Assembly (NCBI RefSeq): GCF_015291745.1
Contig: NZ_CP030059.1
Coordinates: 2,259,501 to 2,323,500, forward strand
DNA length: 64,000 nucleotides
Source: Bradyrhizobium sp. CCBAU 53351
Lineage (GTDB): Bacteria > Pseudomonadota > Alphaproteobacteria > Rhizobiales > Xanthobacteraceae
Reading direction: 5' to 3'
Each line of letters begins with the position of its first letter. Position 1 is the first letter of the stretch. The notes below the pieces were generated by a model. The model did no database searches. It saw only the letters and a program-made list of their open reading frames with translations, and was not told where the DNA came from. Shown in pieces: positions 38,683-47,791 of the stretch. The position numbers and the translations under genes were made by a program.

Positions 38683-39969
38683 ATGACTCCGCCCACCACC
38701 TTTTCCTTCGACACTCCCGGCGATGCCGAACGTGCGGCCGAGCTGCGCCGCGTCAAGGCGCTGGCGACGCTGGTGCTGGCGTCCACGCTTGGGCTCTTCA
38801 TCGTCGCCAAGATCTTCTTGAACGTGCATCCCGTCTTCGGCTTCATCGCCGCCTTCGCGGAAGCCGCGACCATCGGCGGGCTCGCCGACTGGTATGCCGT
38901 GGTTGCCCTGTTCAAGCGGCCGCTCGGCCTGCCGATCCCGCACACCGCGATCATCCAGAGCAATCAGGCCCGCATCGCCGACAAGCTCGGCGAGTTCATC
39001 CAGGTGCATTTCCTCGAGGCCGGCCCGGTCGAGGCCAAGCTGAAGGAGATCGATTTCGGATCCTTCGTCGCCGACTGGCTGCGTGATCGCAAGCGCAGTG
39101 ACGATCTGGCGCGCTTTGCGCTACGCCTGTTGCCCGAGGCCGTCTCTGCGACGGAGAGCTCGGGCCTGATGACCTTCATCATTCGCCGCATGTCGTCGCA
39201 GCTCCAGGCGGTCGACCTTGCGCCGCTCGCGGCCGGCACGCTGCGCGGCTTCGTGGCGGAAGGGCGCCACCAGATCCTGTTCGACGATCTCCTGCGCGTG
39301 ATGCATGAGACGCTGAACCAGAAAGAGACGATGGGGATGATCCGCGAGAAGGTGCGCGCGGAGTTGCCGACCCTGCTCCGGCTCTATCGCGCCGACAAGT
39401 TTCTGGTGAACAAGATCGTGGCGTCCGCCACCGCGTTCTTCAACGAGGTGCGCAATGATCCCAAGCATCCGTTCCGCGGCGAGTTCGACCGCATGGTGCT
39501 GAGCTTCGTCGACCGGCTCGGCACCGATCAGGCTTATATCGACCGCATCGACGGCTTGAAGCGCGATCTCTTGGCGCGGCCCGAGCTCGCGGATCTTGCC
39601 CGCACCGTCTGGTCCAATACGCGCTCCTTCATCGAGCGCAGCGCGAGCGGCGAGACGCAGGTGCTGCAGCATCATCTCGCCGGCATGTTCGTCGCGGCCG
39701 GCGAAGCGCTCGCGGGCGATGCCGAACTGCGCGGCGAGATCAACAAGGGCTTGGTGACGGTGTTGCGCAGCTTCGTCGCCGACCAGAAGAGCGGCGTTTC
39801 GATCTTCATCTCCGACCAGGTCAAGGCGTGGGATATGGCGCAGCTGATTTCGCTGATCGAAATCAACATCGGGCGCGACCTGCAATACATCCGCTTCAAC
39901 GGCTCGCTGATCGGCGGCCTCGCCGGGCTCGCGCTCTACTCCGTAGAATCCCTGCTGAGATGGCTGTGA
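38683..39969 (+). CDS. DUF445 family membrane-associated protein
   Basis: 428 residues with the DUF445 layout: an N-terminal hydrophobic segment (ALATLVLASTLGLFIVAKIFL) followed by FGFIAAFAEAATIGGLADWYAVVALFKRPLGLPIPHTAII, the family's strongest signature, then a long helical region and a C-terminal membrane helix (YIRFNGSLIGGLAGLALYSVE). Members are widespread and poorly understood. The ribosome site is weak. It stands alone downstream of the IS element; its original upstream region is now the right half of the interrupted REP. Confidence 0.85.
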   Translation: MTPPTTFSFDTPGDAERAAELRRVKALATLVLASTLGLFIVAKIFLNVHPVFGFIAAFAEAATIGGLADWYAVVALFKRPLGLPIPHTAIIQSNQARIADKLGEFIQVHFLEAGPVEAKLKEIDFGSFVADWLRDRKRSDDLARFALRLLPEAVSATESSGLMTFIIRRMSSQLQAVDLAPLAAGTLRGFVAEGRHQILFDDLLRVMHETLNQKETMGMIREKVRAELPTLLRLYRADKFLVNKIVASATAFFNEVRNDPKHPFRGEFDRMVLSFVDRLGTDQAYIDRIDGLKRDLLARPELADLARTVWSNTRSFIERSASGETQVLQHHLAGMFVAAGEALAGDAELRGEINKGLVTVLRSFVADQKSGVSIFISDQVKAWDMAQLISLIEINIGRDLQYIRFNGSLIGGLAGLALYSVESLLRWL

Positions 39970-40167
39970 CTTTTGCGTCACGGCCGGTGGCATTCACACG
40001 CAGGCCTATTGTCGCCCCGCATCTCTCCCGCTTGAATGCCGGGAACCGGCCGCCTAGCTGATTCATGTTGCGCTGCGGAACGATCAAGAAGCCGGCGAGT
40101 TGGAATCTCCATGCATTTGCCGGCCTCGTCCGGCCACCTTTTCAGCAATTCTTCCAGGGGACCATTG

Positions 40168-40938
40168 ATGACCGCTACTGCCCAGACGCTGCGTCCGCCG
40201 TCCCGTACTCTGATGTTTCTGGAAGGGCGCGCGATCCACGAGTTCGGCGCATTCCTCGGCGCGCTGCCGCTGCTGAGCCTCGCGCCGCGCGGCGATGGGC
40301 ATCCGGTGCTGGTGCTGCCGGGCCTCGTCGCCTCCGACGCGTCCACGCGCGCGCTGCGCACCTTCCTGTCCGGCAAGGGCTACGCGGTGAGCGGGTGGCG
40401 CCAAGGCCGCAATTACGGCCTGCGCGATGGCGTGCAGCACGCGATGGTCGATCTGGTCCAGGAGCTCAGCGACAATCACAGCCGCAAGATCAGTCTTGTG
40501 GGCTGGAGCCTCGGTGGTCTCTATGCACGCCAGCTCGCCAAGATGATGCCGGAGCGTGTGCGTCAGGTGATTACGCTCGGCAGCCCCTTCGCCGGCAATC
40601 CCCGCTCCACCAACGCCTGGCGCGTCTATGAATGGGCGAGCGGACGGAAGTCCGACGAGGTCGATCCGCAGTTCGGTGGCGAGCTTGCCGTCCCGCCGCC
40701 GGTGCCGACCACCGCCATCTTCAGCCGCACCGACGGCGTCTGCGCCTGGCAAGGCTGCATGGAGAAATCGGGCGCGCAGACCGAGAGCATTGAGATCGAG
40801 AGCAGCCATTGCGGCATGGGCCATCATCCGGCCGCGGTCTATGCGGTGGCCGACCGCCTCGCACAAAAGGAAGGCCAATGGCGTCCGTTCGACCGCAGCG
40901 GCTGGCGCAGCGTGGTGTATCCCGACCCGCACAGGTGA
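40168..40938 (+). CDS. Alpha/beta-hydrolase esterase/lipase, paralogue of the 26049 gene
   Basis: 256 residues from ATG 40168, preceded by CAGGGGACC; longer upstream frames lack a ribosome site. Motifs parallel those of the 26049 protein one for one: RGDGHPVLVLPGLVASD, nucleophile GWSLGG in SLVGWSLGGLYARQLA, TLGSPFAGNPRSTNAWRVYE, a later FSRTDGVCAWQGC acid region and SHCGMGHHP with histidines. No signal peptide. The pair brackets the lipid/PHA region, so a shared role in ester or polymer mobilisation is possible but unproven. Confidence 0.78.
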   Translation: MTATAQTLRPPSRTLMFLEGRAIHEFGAFLGALPLLSLAPRGDGHPVLVLPGLVASDASTRALRTFLSGKGYAVSGWRQGRNYGLRDGVQHAMVDLVQELSDNHSRKISLVGWSLGGLYARQLAKMMPERVRQVITLGSPFAGNPRSTNAWRVYEWASGRKSDEVDPQFGGELAVPPPVPTTAIFSRTDGVCAWQGCMEKSGAQTESIEIESSHCGMGHHPAAVYAVADRLAQKEGQWRPFDRSGWRSVVYPDPHR

Positions 40939-40946
40939 TTTCTTCG

Positions 40947-41110
40947 CCTCTCCCCGCTCGCGGGGAGAGGCCGCAATTGCGAAAAGCAAATTCCGGGTGA
41001 GGGTGACTCTCCACGAGTCCAATTCTCACCGACTCCGCGGAGACTCCCCCTCATCCCGACCTTCTCAGCGTGAGCGAAGCTCGTCGCGGCCCCGCAAGCG
41101 GGGAGAAGGA
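40947..41110. repeat. Dispersed rhizobial intergenic repeat
   Basis: Begins with the palindrome CCTCTCCCCG-CTCG-CGGGGAGAGG (40947-40970), continues with TCCGGGTGAGGG, and ends with a second copy-like palindrome half (CCCCGCAAGCGGGGAGAAGG). Repeats of this type are scattered through alphaproteobacterial genomes between genes. It fills most of the 233-base gap before paaX. Confidence 0.65.
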
Positions 41111-41171
41111 GTGGAGGCATTGTCGCTTCCATCCATTGTCGCGCCCGCACCAAACGCGCTATGCCTGCCGC

Positions 41172-42038
41172 ATGGCGCATCCGCTTTCCCGCATCATCGA
41201 CCAGCTCAAGCGTGAACCGTCGCGCACCGGCTCCATCGTCATCACCGTGTTCGGCGATGCTATCGTGCCGCGCGGCGGATCCGTGTGGCTGGGCACGCTG
41301 CTGGAATTCTTCCAACGCCTGGATATCGACAGCGGCGTCGTCCGCACCGCGATGTCGCGCCTTGCCGCCGATGGCTGGCTGACGCGCGAAAAGGTCGGCC
41401 GCAACAGTTTCTACCGGCTTGCCGACAAAGGACGCCAGACGTTTGAAGCTGCCACGCGCCACATCTACGATCCGCCGCCGTCGGACTGGACCGGACGCTT
41501 CGAGCTGCTCCTGATCGGCAATGGCGAGGACCGTGACGTTTCCCGCGAGGCGCTTCGCAACGCCGGCTTCGGCAGTCCGCTGCCGGGCGTCTGGGTCGCG
41601 CCGTCGGGTGTGCCGGTGCCGGACGAAGCCGCGGGCGCCATCCGTCTGGAAGTCTCCGCCGAAGACGATAGCGGCCGCCGTCTGCTCAGCGCGAGCTGGC
41701 CGCTGCAGCGCACCGCGGACGCTTATCTGAAATTCATGAAAACGTTCGAGCCGCTCCGCGCCGCAATCGCGCGCGGCACGGATCTGTCCGAGGCCGACGC
41801 CTTCACCGCGCGCATCCTCTTGATCCACCATTATCGCCGTGTTGTGCTGCGTGATCCCTTGCTGCCGGGCGAATTACTGCCGGCGGACTGGCCGGGCAGG
41901 GCGGCCCGTGACCTCTGCGGCGATATCTATCGCGCGCTGCTCGCTCCCTCCGAGCAATGGCTCGATGATCATGGAACCAACGAAAAGGGGCCATTGCCGC
42001 CGGCGCGAAAGCTGCTGGAACGGAGGTTTGGCGCCTGA
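41172..42038 (+). CDS. paaX: PaaX-family transcriptional repressor of phenylacetate catabolism
   Basis: 288 residues from ATG 41172. The winged helix-turn-helix N-terminus (LGTLLEFFQRLDIDSGVVRTAMSRLAADGWL) and the PaaX central region (WVAPSGVPVPDEA, RTADAYLKFMKTFEPL) and C-terminal PaaX_C-type segment (LIHHYRRVVLRDPLLPGELLP) fit the family. PaaX normally represses the paa genes until phenylacetyl-CoA is made. It is immediately upstream of paaA, in the same direction, with a 76-base gap containing a promoter, so it is well placed to control the operon that follows. Confidence 0.88.
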   Translation: MAHPLSRIIDQLKREPSRTGSIVITVFGDAIVPRGGSVWLGTLLEFFQRLDIDSGVVRTAMSRLAADGWLTREKVGRNSFYRLADKGRQTFEAATRHIYDPPPSDWTGRFELLLIGNGEDRDVSREALRNAGFGSPLPGVWVAPSGVPVPDEAAGAIRLEVSAEDDSGRRLLSASWPLQRTADAYLKFMKTFEPLRAAIARGTDLSEADAFTARILLIHHYRRVVLRDPLLPGELLPADWPGRAARDLCGDIYRALLAPSEQWLDDHGTNEKGPLPPARKLLERRFGA

Positions 42039-42059
42039 GATTTATGTTACAGAAATATC

Positions 42060-42087
42060 TTGCATGAAGTAATTCTTGTTATATATT
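42060..42087 (+). promoter_or_regulatory. Likely paaA promoter in the AT-rich gap after paaX
   Basis: TTGCAT (42060-42065) and TATATT (42082-42087) are separated by 16 bases, in the only AT-rich stretch of this region. A nearby imperfect repeat (AGAAATAT at 42051 against ATATATTCT at 42081) could be a PaaX site, but arms differ by mismatches. Confidence 0.45.
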
Positions 42088-42114
42088 CTCTCCCAATCAA
42101 TCGGGAGGATGCGC

Positions 42115-43107
42115 ATGTATACCCAGGCGCTGAACACGGCCGAGACCGACGACCGCGGTCTGGAGGACGCCGGCAGGGCTGCGCGGTTCCAGGCCCGTAT
42201 CGATGCCGAGGAGCGCATCGAGCCGAACGACTGGATGCCGGCGGCCTATCGCAAGACGCTCACCCGCCAGATTTCCCAGCACGCCCATTCCGAAATCGTC
42301 GGCATGCTGCCCGAAGGCAATTGGATCACGCGCGCGCCGACGCTGCGCCGCAAGGCCGCGCTGCTGGCCAAGGTGCAGGACGAGTGCGGCCACGGCCTCT
42401 ATCTCTACGCCGCTGCCGAGACGCTCGGCACCTCACGCGAGGAGCTGGTCGACGCCATGCTCGCCGGCAAAGCGAAGTATTCCTCGATCTTCAACTATCC
42501 GACGCTGACATGGGCCGACATCGGCACCATCGGCTGGCTGGTCGATGGCGCCGCGATCATGAACCAGATCCCGCTGTGCCGCTGCTCCTACGGCCCCTAT
42601 GCGCGCGCGATGATCCGGGTCTGCAAGGAGGAATCGTTCCACCAGCGCCAGGGTTACGAGATCATGCTGACGCTGTGCCGCGGCTCGGACGAGCAGAATG
42701 CGATGGCGCAGGACGCGCTGAACAGATGGTGGTGGCCGGTGCTGATGATGTTCGGTCCGCCCAATGCGACCAGCCAGCACAGTGACACTTCGACGAAATG
42801 GAAGATCAAGCGCTTCTCCAATGACGAGCTGCGCCAGAAATTCGTCGATGCCACCGTGCCGCAGGCGCAATATCTCGGCCTCACCGTTCCCGATCCCGGC
42901 ATGATTCAGGATGCCGACGGGCACTGGCGCTACAGCGAGATCGACTGGACCGAGTTCAAGCAGGTGCTCGCCGGCAACGGCCCTTGCAATCGCGACCGCA
43001 TGGCCGCGCGCCGCAAGGCCCACGAAGAGGGCGCCTGGGTGCGCGAGGCGGCCGCAGCCTATGCCGCCAAGCGCGCACAGCGCCAGACCGCGCAAGCCGC
43101 GGAATAG
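42115..43107 (+). CDS. paaA: Phenylacetyl-CoA 1,2-epoxidase subunit A (catalytic)
   Basis: 330 residues from ATG 42115, after a GGGAGG ribosome site. It is the diiron catalytic subunit: helical ferritin-like fold with carboxylate/histidine ligands in [10 protein letters not shown] and [12 protein letters not shown], each an E-x-x-H type. The N-terminal [31 protein letters not shown] is typical PaaA. With PaaBCDE it epoxidises phenylacetyl-CoA. First gene of the paaABCDE operon; the PaaB gene follows ten bases on. Confidence 0.95.
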   Translation: MYTQALNTAETDDRGLEDAGRAARFQARIDAEERIEPNDWMPAAYRKTLTRQISQHAHSEIVGMLPEGNWITRAPTLRRKAALLAKVQDECGHGLYLYAAAETLGTSREELVDAMLAGKAKYSSIFNYPTLTWADIGTIGWLVDGAAIMNQIPLCRCSYGPYARAMIRVCKEESFHQRQGYEIMLTLCRGSDEQNAMAQDALNRWWWPVLMMFGPPNATSQHSDTSTKWKIKRFSNDELRQKFVDATVPQAQYLGLTVPDPGMIQDADGHWRYSEIDWTEFKQVLAGNGPCNRDRMAARRKAHEEGAWVREAAAAYAAKRAQRQTAQAAE

Positions 43108-43117
43108 GGAGATCGAT

Positions 43118-43405
43118 ATGGCCACGCCGAACACGCCGCTGTGGGAAGTCTTCATTCGCAGCCGCAACGGGCTCGCGCACAAGCATGTGGGATCGCTGCA
43201 CGCGAGCGATGCCACCATGGCCCTGCAGGCCGCTCGCGACATCTACACAAGGCGTGGCGAGGGCCTGTCGATCTGGGTGGTGCCGTCGACCGCGATCACC
43301 GCGAGCGATCCCGCCGAGAAGGGCATGATGTTCGAGCCGGCGGAATCCAAGATCTACCGGCATCCGACGTTCTACGAGGTGCCCGAGGAAGTGGGGCACA
43401 TGTGA
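43118..43405 (+). CDS. paaB: Phenylacetyl-CoA epoxidase subunit B
   Basis: 95 residues, full length for PaaB. The sequence PLWEVFIRSRNGLAHKHVGSLHASDATMALQAARD and TRRGEGLSIWVVPS are characteristic. PaaB is a small structural subunit that bridges PaaAC dimers. The stop overlaps the paaC start by one base (TGATG). Confidence 0.94.
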   Translation: MATPNTPLWEVFIRSRNGLAHKHVGSLHASDATMALQAARDIYTRRGEGLSIWVVPSTAITASDPAEKGMMFEPAESKIYRHPTFYEVPEEVGHM

Positions 43406-44181
43406 TGGCGACCGCCAACATCGAGGTCTCCGAAACGCCTTTGGTGCTCTACGCGCTGCGCCGCGCCGACGATGCGCTGATCCTCGGCCATCGGTTGTCG
43501 GAATGGTGCGGGCATGCGCCGATGCTGGAAGAGGACATGGCGCTCTCCAACATTGCGCTCGACCTGATCGGCCAGGCGCGAGAGCTCTACAGCTACGCCG
43601 CCAAGGTCGAAGGCAGGGATAACGACGAGGACAAGCTCGCCTACTTGCGCGACGTCAGGCAGTACCGCAATTTGCTGCTGGTCGAGCAGCCCAACGGCGA
43701 TTTCGCGCACACCCTGGTGCGGCAGTTCTTCTATTCGGCGTTCGCCGACCTCTACTGGCGCGCGATGATGAGCTCGCGTGATGCGACGCTGGCTGCGATC
43801 GCCGCCAAGTCGGAGAAGGAGAGTGCCTATCATCTGCGCCACGCCTCGGAGTGGATCATCCGGCTCGGCGACGGCACCGACGAGAGCCACGCACGCGCGC
43901 AGGCCGCGGTCGATCACCTCTGGGCCTTCACCGGCGAGATGTTTGCCGTCGACGAGGCCGAACGCGCCCTGATCCATGCCGGTCTCGCCGCCGATCCCGG
44001 CACCTTGCGCGGTCGCTGGCTGCAGACGCTTTCCGATGTCGTCAGCGAGGCCACCTTGGTGCTGTCGCAGAACGACTGGATGCAGCAGGGCGGCCGCACG
44101 GGCCGGCACAGCGAACATCTCGGCCATCTCCTGTCCGAACTGCAATCGATGCAGCGCACCTTCCCGGGGCAGACATGGTGA
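43405..44181 (+). CDS. paaC: Phenylacetyl-CoA epoxidase subunit C (structural)
   Basis: 258 residues. It has the ferritin-like helical pattern but with degenerate ligands, as usual for the non-catalytic partner of PaaA: GHRLSEWCGHAPMLEEDMALSNIALDLIGQAREL and FAHTLVRQFFYSAF. It overlaps paaB and paaD, in keeping with fixed stoichiometry. Confidence 0.94.
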   Translation: MATANIEVSETPLVLYALRRADDALILGHRLSEWCGHAPMLEEDMALSNIALDLIGQARELYSYAAKVEGRDNDEDKLAYLRDVRQYRNLLLVEQPNGDFAHTLVRQFFYSAFADLYWRAMMSSRDATLAAIAAKSEKESAYHLRHASEWIIRLGDGTDESHARAQAAVDHLWAFTGEMFAVDEAERALIHAGLAADPGTLRGRWLQTLSDVVSEATLVLSQNDWMQQGGRTGRHSEHLGHLLSELQSMQRTFPGQTW

Positions 44182-44678
44182 GCGTGCTGGAGCGCGATAG
44201 CGAGCTGCGCCAGCGCGCCTGGGACGCTGCGGCGAGCGTGGTCGATCCGGAGATCCCGGTCTTGACCATCGCCGATCTCGGTGTGCTCCGCGAGGTTGCG
44301 TTGGCCGGCGATCATGTCGAGGTCGCGATCACGCCGACCTATTCTGGCTGTCCGGCGATGAACATGATCGCGCTGGAGATCGAGCTGGCGCTGGAGCGCG
44401 CCGGCTTTAGCCGTCCGAAGGTGCACACGGTGCTGTCGCCCGCCTGGACCACCGACTGGATGAGCGAGGAGGGACGCGAGAAGCTGCGCGCCTATGGTAT
44501 TGCGCCGCCGCAAGCCTCGAACTCGCGCCGCGCGCTGTTCGGCGAGCAGACCATCACGTGCCCGCAATGCGGCTCGGACAAGACCGAGCTTTTATCCGAA
44601 TTTGGCTCGACCTCCTGCAAGGCGCTGTGGCGCTGCAAGTCCTGCCGCGAACCGTTCGATTACTTCAAGTGTCATTGA
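44175..44678 (+). CDS. paaD: Phenylacetyl-CoA epoxidase accessory protein D
   Basis: 167 residues; ATG 44175 overlaps the paaC stop by seven bases, and GTG 44178 is an alternative. The N-terminal MIP18/DUF59 domain (VVDPEIPVLTIADLGVLREV, TPTYSGCPAMNMI) is followed by a C-terminal zinc-like site with CPQCGS and CKSCREPF. PaaD is needed for maturation of the diiron or iron-sulfur centres of the complex. Confidence 0.93.
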   Translation: MVSVLERDSELRQRAWDAAASVVDPEIPVLTIADLGVLREVALAGDHVEVAITPTYSGCPAMNMIALEIELALERAGFSRPKVHTVLSPAWTTDWMSEEGREKLRAYGIAPPQASNSRRALFGEQTITCPQCGSDKTELLSEFGSTSCKALWRCKSCREPFDYFKCH

Positions 44679-44680
44679 CC

Positions 44681-45766
44681 ATGTCAGCAGCAGCCGCACC
44701 GCGCTTTCATCGCCTGGCCGTCAACGATCTCCGCCGCGAGGCTTCCGACGCCATCTCCATGACCTTCGCCATCCCGGGCGAACTCGCCGGCGATTACGCC
44801 TTCACGCCCGGCCAGTACCTGACGCTCCGCACTACGCTGGATGGAGAAGAGGTGCGCCGCTCCTATTCGATCTGTTCCGGCCCTGACGACGGTGAGATCC
44901 GCATCGCCGTGAAGAAGGTCGACGGCGGCGCGTTTTCGAATTGGGCAGCCGAAGATCTCAAATGCGGCGACGAGCTCGACGTGATGACCCCGACGGGCCG
45001 CTTCGGCATAGTCCCGCCGGCAGAAAGCGCGCGTGTTCATGTCGGCTTCGCCGCTGGCTCCGGCATCACGCCGATCCTGTCGATCGTGAAGGGCGTGCTC
45101 GCGCGCGAGCCGGGCAGCCGCTTCTTCCTGTTCTACGGCAACCGCAGCACCGACAACATCATGTTCCTCGAAGCGCTCGAGGAGCTGAAGGACCGCTTCA
45201 TCGACCGCCTCTCGATCTTCCACGTCATCTCCGGCGAGGAGCAGGACATCCCGATCCTGCATGGCCGGCTCGACGGCGACAAGGTGAGGGTGCTGCTGCG
45301 CTCGCTGGTGCCGGCGGGAAGCGTCGATCACGTCTATGTCTGCGGTCCCCTTGGCATGAGCGAGGATATCGAGGCAACGTGCCGCGAGCTCGGCATCGTG
45401 CAGGACCGTATCCACGTCGAGCGCTTCGTCTCCGAATTCGGCGGCAAGCCCAGGCCAAAGAAGCTGGTTGCGCCCGACGCGCCGCCGAAGGCGATCGCAT
45501 CGCTGATCATCGACGGCAAGCGGCGCGACGTGCCGGTCGCCGAGGACGAGGCGATCCTCGATGCCGCGCTGCGCGCCGGCGTCGATCTGCCGTTCGCCTG
45601 CAAGGGCGGCATGTGCTCGACCTGCCGTGCCAAGCTGGTCGAAGGCGAAGCGCCGATGGGCATCAACTATTCGCTGGAGCCGTGGGAGCTGAAGGCGGGC
45701 TTCATCCTGACCTGCCAGGCCAAGCCATCGTCGGAGCGCGTCGTGGTCGATTATGATCATGTCTGA
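44681..45766 (+). CDS. paaE: Phenylacetyl-CoA epoxidase reductase subunit E
   Basis: 361 residues with three domains: FAD-binding (RRSYSICSG), NAD(P)H-binding (FAAGSGITPILSIVK and VYVCGPLGMSEDI) and a C-terminal plant-type [2Fe-2S] ferredoxin with CKGGMCSTCRAKL and a late TCQ cysteine. It passes electrons from NADPH to PaaAC. It starts two bases after paaD and is followed by a ribosome-site-bearing small frame before paaI. Confidence 0.94.
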   Translation: MSAAAAPRFHRLAVNDLRREASDAISMTFAIPGELAGDYAFTPGQYLTLRTTLDGEEVRRSYSICSGPDDGEIRIAVKKVDGGAFSNWAAEDLKCGDELDVMTPTGRFGIVPPAESARVHVGFAAGSGITPILSIVKGVLAREPGSRFFLFYGNRSTDNIMFLEALEELKDRFIDRLSIFHVISGEEQDIPILHGRLDGDKVRVLLRSLVPAGSVDHVYVCGPLGMSEDIEATCRELGIVQDRIHVERFVSEFGGKPRPKKLVAPDAPPKAIASLIIDGKRRDVPVAEDEAILDAALRAGVDLPFACKGGMCSTCRAKLVEGEAPMGINYSLEPWELKAGFILTCQAKPSSERVVVDYDHV

Positions 45767-45778
45767 GGAGGCGTATCA

Positions 45779-45871
45779 GTGCCTGACGTTGCAAATGCGT
45801 CGCATTATTTGACAGTCCTGGCCAACCAGCAGAACATCATGTGCAAGCATTTGACCGGGAGAGGCGCGTGA
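45779..45871 (+). CDS. Possible 30-residue small protein between paaE and paaI
   Basis: GTG 45779 lies seven bases after a GAGGAGG site, better than the paaI site. The frame gives 30 residues (VPDVANASHYLTVLANQQNI and a basic tail KHLTGRGA) and ends with TGA at 45869, overlapping the preferred GTG start of paaI by four bases (GTGA). This is the arrangement used for translational coupling. I recognise no family. It may be a leader peptide for paaI, a remnant of a longer gene, or a fortuitous frame. Confidence 0.35.
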   Translation: MPDVANASHYLTVLANQQNIMCKHLTGRGA

Positions 45872-46317
45872 ACCTCAAAGCCGCTGTGTCGCCTGACGAT
45901 GTCGCCCGCGCCTGCGCCGACGCAATGTGGGCGGATGACGATGCCTCCAAGGGACTCGGCATGGAGATCGTGGAGATCGGTCCGGGCTTCGCGACGCTGG
46001 CGATGACGGTGCGGCCGGACATGGTCAACGGCCAGCGCATCGCCCATGGCGGCTTCATCTTCACGCTCGCCGATTCCGCCTTCGCCTTTGCGTGCAACTC
46101 GCACAACGACCGCGTCGTTGCCGCGCAGGGCCAGATCACCTTCATCAAGCCCGGCAAGCTCGGCGATCGCCTCGTTGCCAGGGCGCGCGAGATCACGCGC
46201 GGCGGGCGCTCCGGCATTTATGACGTGCGCGTCACTGCAGGCGACACCGTGATCGCGGAATTCCGCGGACACTCGCGCGTCATTCCCGGCACGTGGCTGC
46301 CGACACAAGAGCAATAA
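45868..46317 (+). CDS. paaI: Hydroxyphenylacetyl-CoA thioesterase PaaI
   Basis: 149 residues from GTG 45868 (GGGAGAGG upstream); GTG 45841 would add nine residues. It is a hotdog-fold thioesterase: MVNGQRIAHGGFIFTLADSAFAFACN contains the HGG...D catalytic region, followed by a typical ligand strand (GQITFIKPGKLGDRL). In paa operons PaaI hydrolyses ring-hydroxylated or stalled CoA intermediates and rescues CoA. The gene lies after paaE in the same direction and before paaK. Confidence 0.88.
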   Translation: MNLKAAVSPDDVARACADAMWADDDASKGLGMEIVEIGPGFATLAMTVRPDMVNGQRIAHGGFIFTLADSAFAFACNSHNDRVVAAQGQITFIKPGKLGDRLVARAREITRGGRSGIYDVRVTAGDTVIAEFRGHSRVIPGTWLPTQEQ

Positions 46318-46359
46318 CCAACCAAGAAAAGAACAAATCAATGTTGTGGGGAAGCGAGG

Positions 46360-47688
46360 ATGGCTTTGACGAGGTTGAAAGAAAGCGGCGGCTATAGCGC
46401 CGAGATGGACGCGCATGAACGCGCCTCGCGCGACGAGATCATGGCGCTGCAAAAGCAGCGGCTCGCCTGGTCGCTCAAGCACGCCTATGACAACATTGCA
46501 CATTATCGCAAGGCGTTCGATGAAGCCGGCGTGCATCCGTCCGACTTTCGCGAGCTGTCCGACCTTGCGAAATATCCGTTCACGGTGAAGACGGATTTAC
46601 GCGACAATTATCCGTTCAACATGTTCGCGGTGCCGCGCGAAAAGCTGGTGCGCGTGCATGCCTCCTCCGGCACGACCGGCAAGCCGATCGTGGTCGGCTA
46701 TACGCAGGCCGATATCGACACATGGTCGGACGTGATGGCGCGATCGATCCGCGCCGCCGGCGGCCGCACCGGCATGATCATTCACAATGCCTATGGCTAC
46801 GGTCTCTTCACCGGTGGATTAGGGGTGCACTACGGCGCCGAGAAGCTCGGCTGCACCGTGGTGCCGATCTCAGGCGGCATGACCGAGCGGCAGGTGCAGC
46901 TCATCAATGATTTCCGCCCTGATATCATCACGGTGACGCCGAGCTACATGCTGGCGATCCTCGACGAGTTCAAGCGCCAGCGGCTCGATCCGCGCCAATG
47001 CTCGCTCAAGGTCGGCATCTTCGGTGCCGAGCCCTGGACCAATGCGATGCGCGGTGAGATCGAGGACGCCTTCGACATGGACGCGACCGACATCTATGGC
47101 CTCTCCGAGGTGATCGGCCCAGGCGTCGCGCAGGAATGCATCGAGACCAAGGACGGCCTGCACATCTGGGAGGATCATTTCTACCCCGAGGTGATCGACC
47201 CCGAGACCGGCGCGGTGCTGCCCGACGGTGAGAAGGGCGAGCTGGTCTTCACCTCGCTCACCAAGGAAGCGTTCCCGGTGATCCGCTATCGCACCCGCGA
47301 TTTGACGCGGCTTCTCCCCGGCACCGCTCGCCCCGGCATGCGGCGCATGGAGAAGGTCACGGGACGCTCGGACGACATGATCATCCTGCGCGGTGTCAAT
47401 CTGTTCCCGACCCAGATCGAGGAGGTGCTGCTCGCGACCGATTGGTGCGGCGGCCATTTCATCCTGGAGCTGACCCGCGAAGGCCGCATGGACGAGCTCA
47501 CCATCATCGCCGAGGCGCGGTCCGAAAGCTGGGACGGACGAGGCCTCGTCGACCACGCCGACCGGATCTCGACCCACATCAAGAACACGATCGGGATCAG
47601 CTCCAGGGTGAGGGTAGTCGCGCCGGATACGCTGGAGCGCTCGCTCGGCAAGGCCAAGCGGCTCTACGACAAGCGGCCCAAGGACTGA
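46360..47688 (+). CDS. paaK: Phenylacetate-CoA ligase
   Basis: 442 residues of the AMP-forming ligase family. The P-loop-like motif is VHASSGTTGKPIVVGYT, the second is ATDIYGLSEVIGPGV, and the C-terminal hinge is near YRTRDLTRLLPG and GRSDDMIILRGVNLFPTQIEE. It converts phenylacetate to phenylacetyl-CoA, the first step of the pathway and the source of PaaX inducer. It sits 42 bases after paaI and ends before a terminator, making it the last gene of the paa operon here; paaGZHJF are not in the window. Confidence 0.94.
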   Translation: MALTRLKESGGYSAEMDAHERASRDEIMALQKQRLAWSLKHAYDNIAHYRKAFDEAGVHPSDFRELSDLAKYPFTVKTDLRDNYPFNMFAVPREKLVRVHASSGTTGKPIVVGYTQADIDTWSDVMARSIRAAGGRTGMIIHNAYGYGLFTGGLGVHYGAEKLGCTVVPISGGMTERQVQLINDFRPDIITVTPSYMLAILDEFKRQRLDPRQCSLKVGIFGAEPWTNAMRGEIEDAFDMDATDIYGLSEVIGPGVAQECIETKDGLHIWEDHFYPEVIDPETGAVLPDGEKGELVFTSLTKEAFPVIRYRTRDLTRLLPGTARPGMRRMEKVTGRSDDMIILRGVNLFPTQIEEVLLATDWCGGHFILELTREGRMDELTIIAEARSESWDGRGLVDHADRISTHIKNTIGISSRVRVVAPDTLERSLGKAKRLYDKRPKD

Positions 47689-47699
47689 CTGGAAGGACC

Positions 47700-47744
47700 G
47701 ACTTGGCGGATTGACATGGCGGATCGACTTGGCGGATTGACTTG
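47700..47744 (+). repeat. 13-bp tandem repeat after paaK
   Basis: Three adjacent 13-base units (GACTTGGCGGATT, GACATGGCGGATC, GACTTGGCGGATT) plus a partial GACTTG fill most of the space between the paaK stop and the terminator. The middle unit differs at two positions. Confidence 0.8.
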
Positions 47745-47766
47745 ACCGGTCCCAGAGGCGACAAGG

Positions 47767-47790
47767 CCCGCGAGAAATCGCGGGTCTTTT
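47767..47790 (+). terminator. Rho-independent terminator of the paa operon
   Basis: Stem CCCGCGA / TCGCGGG with a GAAA tetraloop followed by TCTTTT, ending one base before the ATG of the next gene. Confidence 0.88.
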
Positions 47791-47791
47791 C

